47,511 nucleotides of DNA, taken from contig JAQGMR010000031.1 in the NCBI GenBank assembly GCA_028292265.1, forward strand, positions 1 to 47,511, read 5' to 3'. This document shows, piece by piece, positions 47,101 through 47,511 of the stretch. Position 1 is the stretch's first letter. Each line of letters opens with the position of its first letter. The notes beneath the pieces were generated by a model. It did no database searches. It was given only the letters and a program-made list of their open reading frames with translations, and had not been told where the DNA came from. Both the position numbers and the translations under genes were made by a program. The DNA is from Herminiimonas sp. (lineage in GTDB: Bacteria; Pseudomonadota; Gammaproteobacteria; Burkholderiales; Burkholderiaceae_D).

Positions 47101-47116
47101 GCGCATCCGGGTGTGA
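44114..47116 (+). CDS. trlF: TrlF-type PHP domain plus SMC-like ATPase, putative defence protein
   Basis: The protein has about 1000 residues. It starts with a PHP phosphoesterase-type domain: WDPHIHAPGT (His22, His24), LGITDYYS and LHGSDAHGLN. An ABC/SMC-type ATPase is split by a long coiled coil: Walker A IIGARGSGKTALADIIA near 343, helices rich in Glu/Arg/Lys (about 450-780), signature LSPGTRGIVLLLLYLTID near 875, Walker B PLIIDQPEENLDP near 897 and IIVTHNANLVVNTDADQV. This layout, like Rad50/RecN joined to a nuclease-like PHP domain, is that of TrlF-family proteins found in defence islands. Cutting of nucleic acid in response to phage is an inference. ATG 44066 is an alternative start. 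It is flanked by gene-poor, repeat-bearing DNA, as expected of an acquired gene. Confidence 0.85.
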   Translation: MTEEISGSRDAGGSKWHRWDPHIHAPGTVFNDQYRGGDAWEQFLTRVETSTPRIRALGITDYYSLDVYEAVLKRRKDGRLTEVDLIFPNVELRYAIGTGKGSPINFHLLVSPDDPDHVDRTRRFLRALTFSAHGESYRCDHADLVRLGRAHDRTLTDEQAAFAAGANQFKVNPEELRAEWKRSNWVQNNVLIAVAAGSNDGTSGLQGDPSLSTLRKEIERSAHIIFSSQPKQREFWLGQGVVSIEKLISGWNGTKPCLHGSDAHGLNSVGVVDQDRYCWIKGDLTFDTLRQICLEPQARVFIGLVPPRGALPSQVITSVEVSSAPWILTPRISLNRGLVAIIGARGSGKTALADIIAAGGCSLSPHLSERSFIRRAKDHLGEASANLVWEDGDPTSNELRHVEMEDVFYSQRVQYLSQQFVDSLCSAEGITDELLDEVERVIYQAHPAEDRMGTTSFRELLDLHAARGRALRRSHEEALAEAAFELNIERDRKAGLPGLQRQRSEKVNWIAKDKRDRISLIGNGGEERAKRFDEASTALESVRFRIEQAQRQRQALLALKDEVDDMRKTKAPARLRQLQQAHSEALLPADYWKAFRLDFSGDVDKILDGAIKAIDGRILATSGRAAGGLEIDAAGPQAKESLLEEGVTLVENTLIILTKEVSRLRGLIGIDNENAKSFVRLSEKISRDEAALAKLDREINAAEKADDRIKELIQSRCDNYASVFDGIIDEECSLSALYSPLKARLEAEEGTLGKLSFDIRRVIDIAAWAQQGENLLDLRKSGSFKGRGALLAAARRVLQSAWETGSSAEVAIAMTRFRESHERHLVEHAPVDRSDDIQGFRDWAARISGWLYGTTHISVSYGVQYEGVNIEQLSPGTRGIVLLLLYLTIDRDDDRPLIIDQPEENLDPKSIFDDLVAQFRRTKQRRQIIIVTHNANLVVNTDADQVIVASCGPHRPGMLPEITYLSGGLENSTIRRLVCEILEGGEAAFRQRALRLRIRV

Positions 47117-47136
47117 CTGAATGCTAATTGCCTACT

Positions 47137-47158
47137 GCCCGGTGCTGAACGACCGGGC
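47137..47158. repeat. inverted repeat after the TrlF-like gene
   Basis: GCCCGGT and ACCGGGC form a 7-bp stem with an 8-nt loop, 20 bp after the stop. No T-run follows, so it is at best a weak terminator. Confidence 0.4.
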
Positions 47159-47337
47159 TCGACCCAATGCGGACCCTCAGAAGTAGGTTGAACGTTTGAC
47201 TTTAGGGGCGGGCGACGGCAGCGAAGCCGGCTGTTGGATGTCCTTCGACGAAAAGGGTTTGGCCGCAAATTCGTACGCTGCAGATTGGAGGACTATTAAT
47301 AGCCGACTGGCTTGGTATGCAAGGGCATGTGTGGTTG

Positions 47338-47511
47338 CTAATCAGGAATGCCTGGCAGGACAATGCGAAGCCCAGCGCCAATGATTACCGAGACGAGCAC
47401 TGTTGCGATTGCTTGAAGAAGTTGCGATGACGTAGCGACGGTCTGGCTACGCGACAGCGCCAGAACTGCAACGTTCGACGCTATGGCAACGACCAGTGCA
47501 CCGTAGAAAGT
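47338..47511 (-). CDS. 3' part of a membrane protein gene, cut by the window edge
   Basis: The minus-strand frame is open from the window end for 57 codons to a TAG at 47338. It encodes two hydrophobic stretches, FYGALVVAIASNVAVLAL and LLQAIATVLVSVIIGAGLRI, and ends VLPGIPD. The pattern resembles the C-terminal spans of LysE/RhtB-type exporters, but the piece is too short to name. It converges on the TrlF-like gene. Confidence 0.55.
   Translation of the reverse strand, partial: TFYGALVVAIASNVAVLALSRSQTVATSSQLLQAIATVLVSVIIGAGLRIVLPGIPD

Noticed and set aside
47196..47384. A 62-codon plus-strand frame near the window end
   Set aside because: No ribosome site or family resemblance, and it overlaps a better-supported membrane protein frame on the minus strand.

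Overview
The window is a stretch of betaproteobacterial chromosome, most likely Burkholderiales and probably close to Oxalobacteraceae. The basis is the GC-rich coding sequence, the exbB-exbD-lpxK-Trm112-kdsB-adk order, the fkpB-ispH, rpmB-rpmG and livHMGF clusters, and protein sequences typical of that order. No rRNA, tRNA, CRISPR array, transposase or integrase was found. Region 1 (1-12.5 kb) is the unusual part. Ten complete genes and one truncated gene encode small precursors of 74-93 residues. All share a leader of about 26 residues ending in Gly-Gly, followed by variable Asn/Gln-rich or Cys-containing mature parts. They lie in at least four short repeated operons. Three operons have their start inside the window, and each has a near-perfect sigma-54 (-24/-12) promoter. 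A conserved 21-bp motif sits 127-128 bp upstream of each of these promoters, as an enhancer site would. Next to the array are a PP2C-type phosphatase and, on the opposite strand, a compact operon for a cytoplasmic parvulin-type prolyl isomerase, an ABC exporter with two cyclic-nucleotide-binding domains and an intact C39 double-glycine peptidase, and a sigma-54 enhancer-binding protein. I infer one system: the enhancer-binding protein switches on the peptide operons, and the exporter trims and secretes the products, helped by the isomerase. What the peptides do is not visible, and no membrane-fusion (HlyD) gene or obvious immunity gene is present. Region 2 (12.6-42.7 kb) is mostly ordinary chromosome: a glycine-zipper lipoprotein; a maleylacetoacetate/maleylpyruvate isomerase with a FAH-family hydrolase; a branched-chain amino acid ABC transporter; ispH and an FKBP; radC; rpmB-rpmG; a fatty acid desaturase; an MscS channel, a secreted PLD nuclease, rsmB and purN in an overlapping run; a secreted barnase-like RNase with barstar; a patatin; gamma-glutamyltransferase; an SDR dehydrogenase; a K+-independent H+-pyrophosphatase with an added Ala/Pro/Ser tail; adk, kdsB, Trm112, lpxK, exbD and exbB; xseA; and sodB. 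Region 3 (42.7-47.5 kb) looks accessory. It holds a long gene-poor stretch with short repeats, an orphan and apparently frameshifted relative of the double-glycine precursors on the minus strand, and a large PHP plus SMC-like ATPase of the TrlF type, a probable defence protein. The window ends inside the 3' part of a membrane protein gene on the minus strand.
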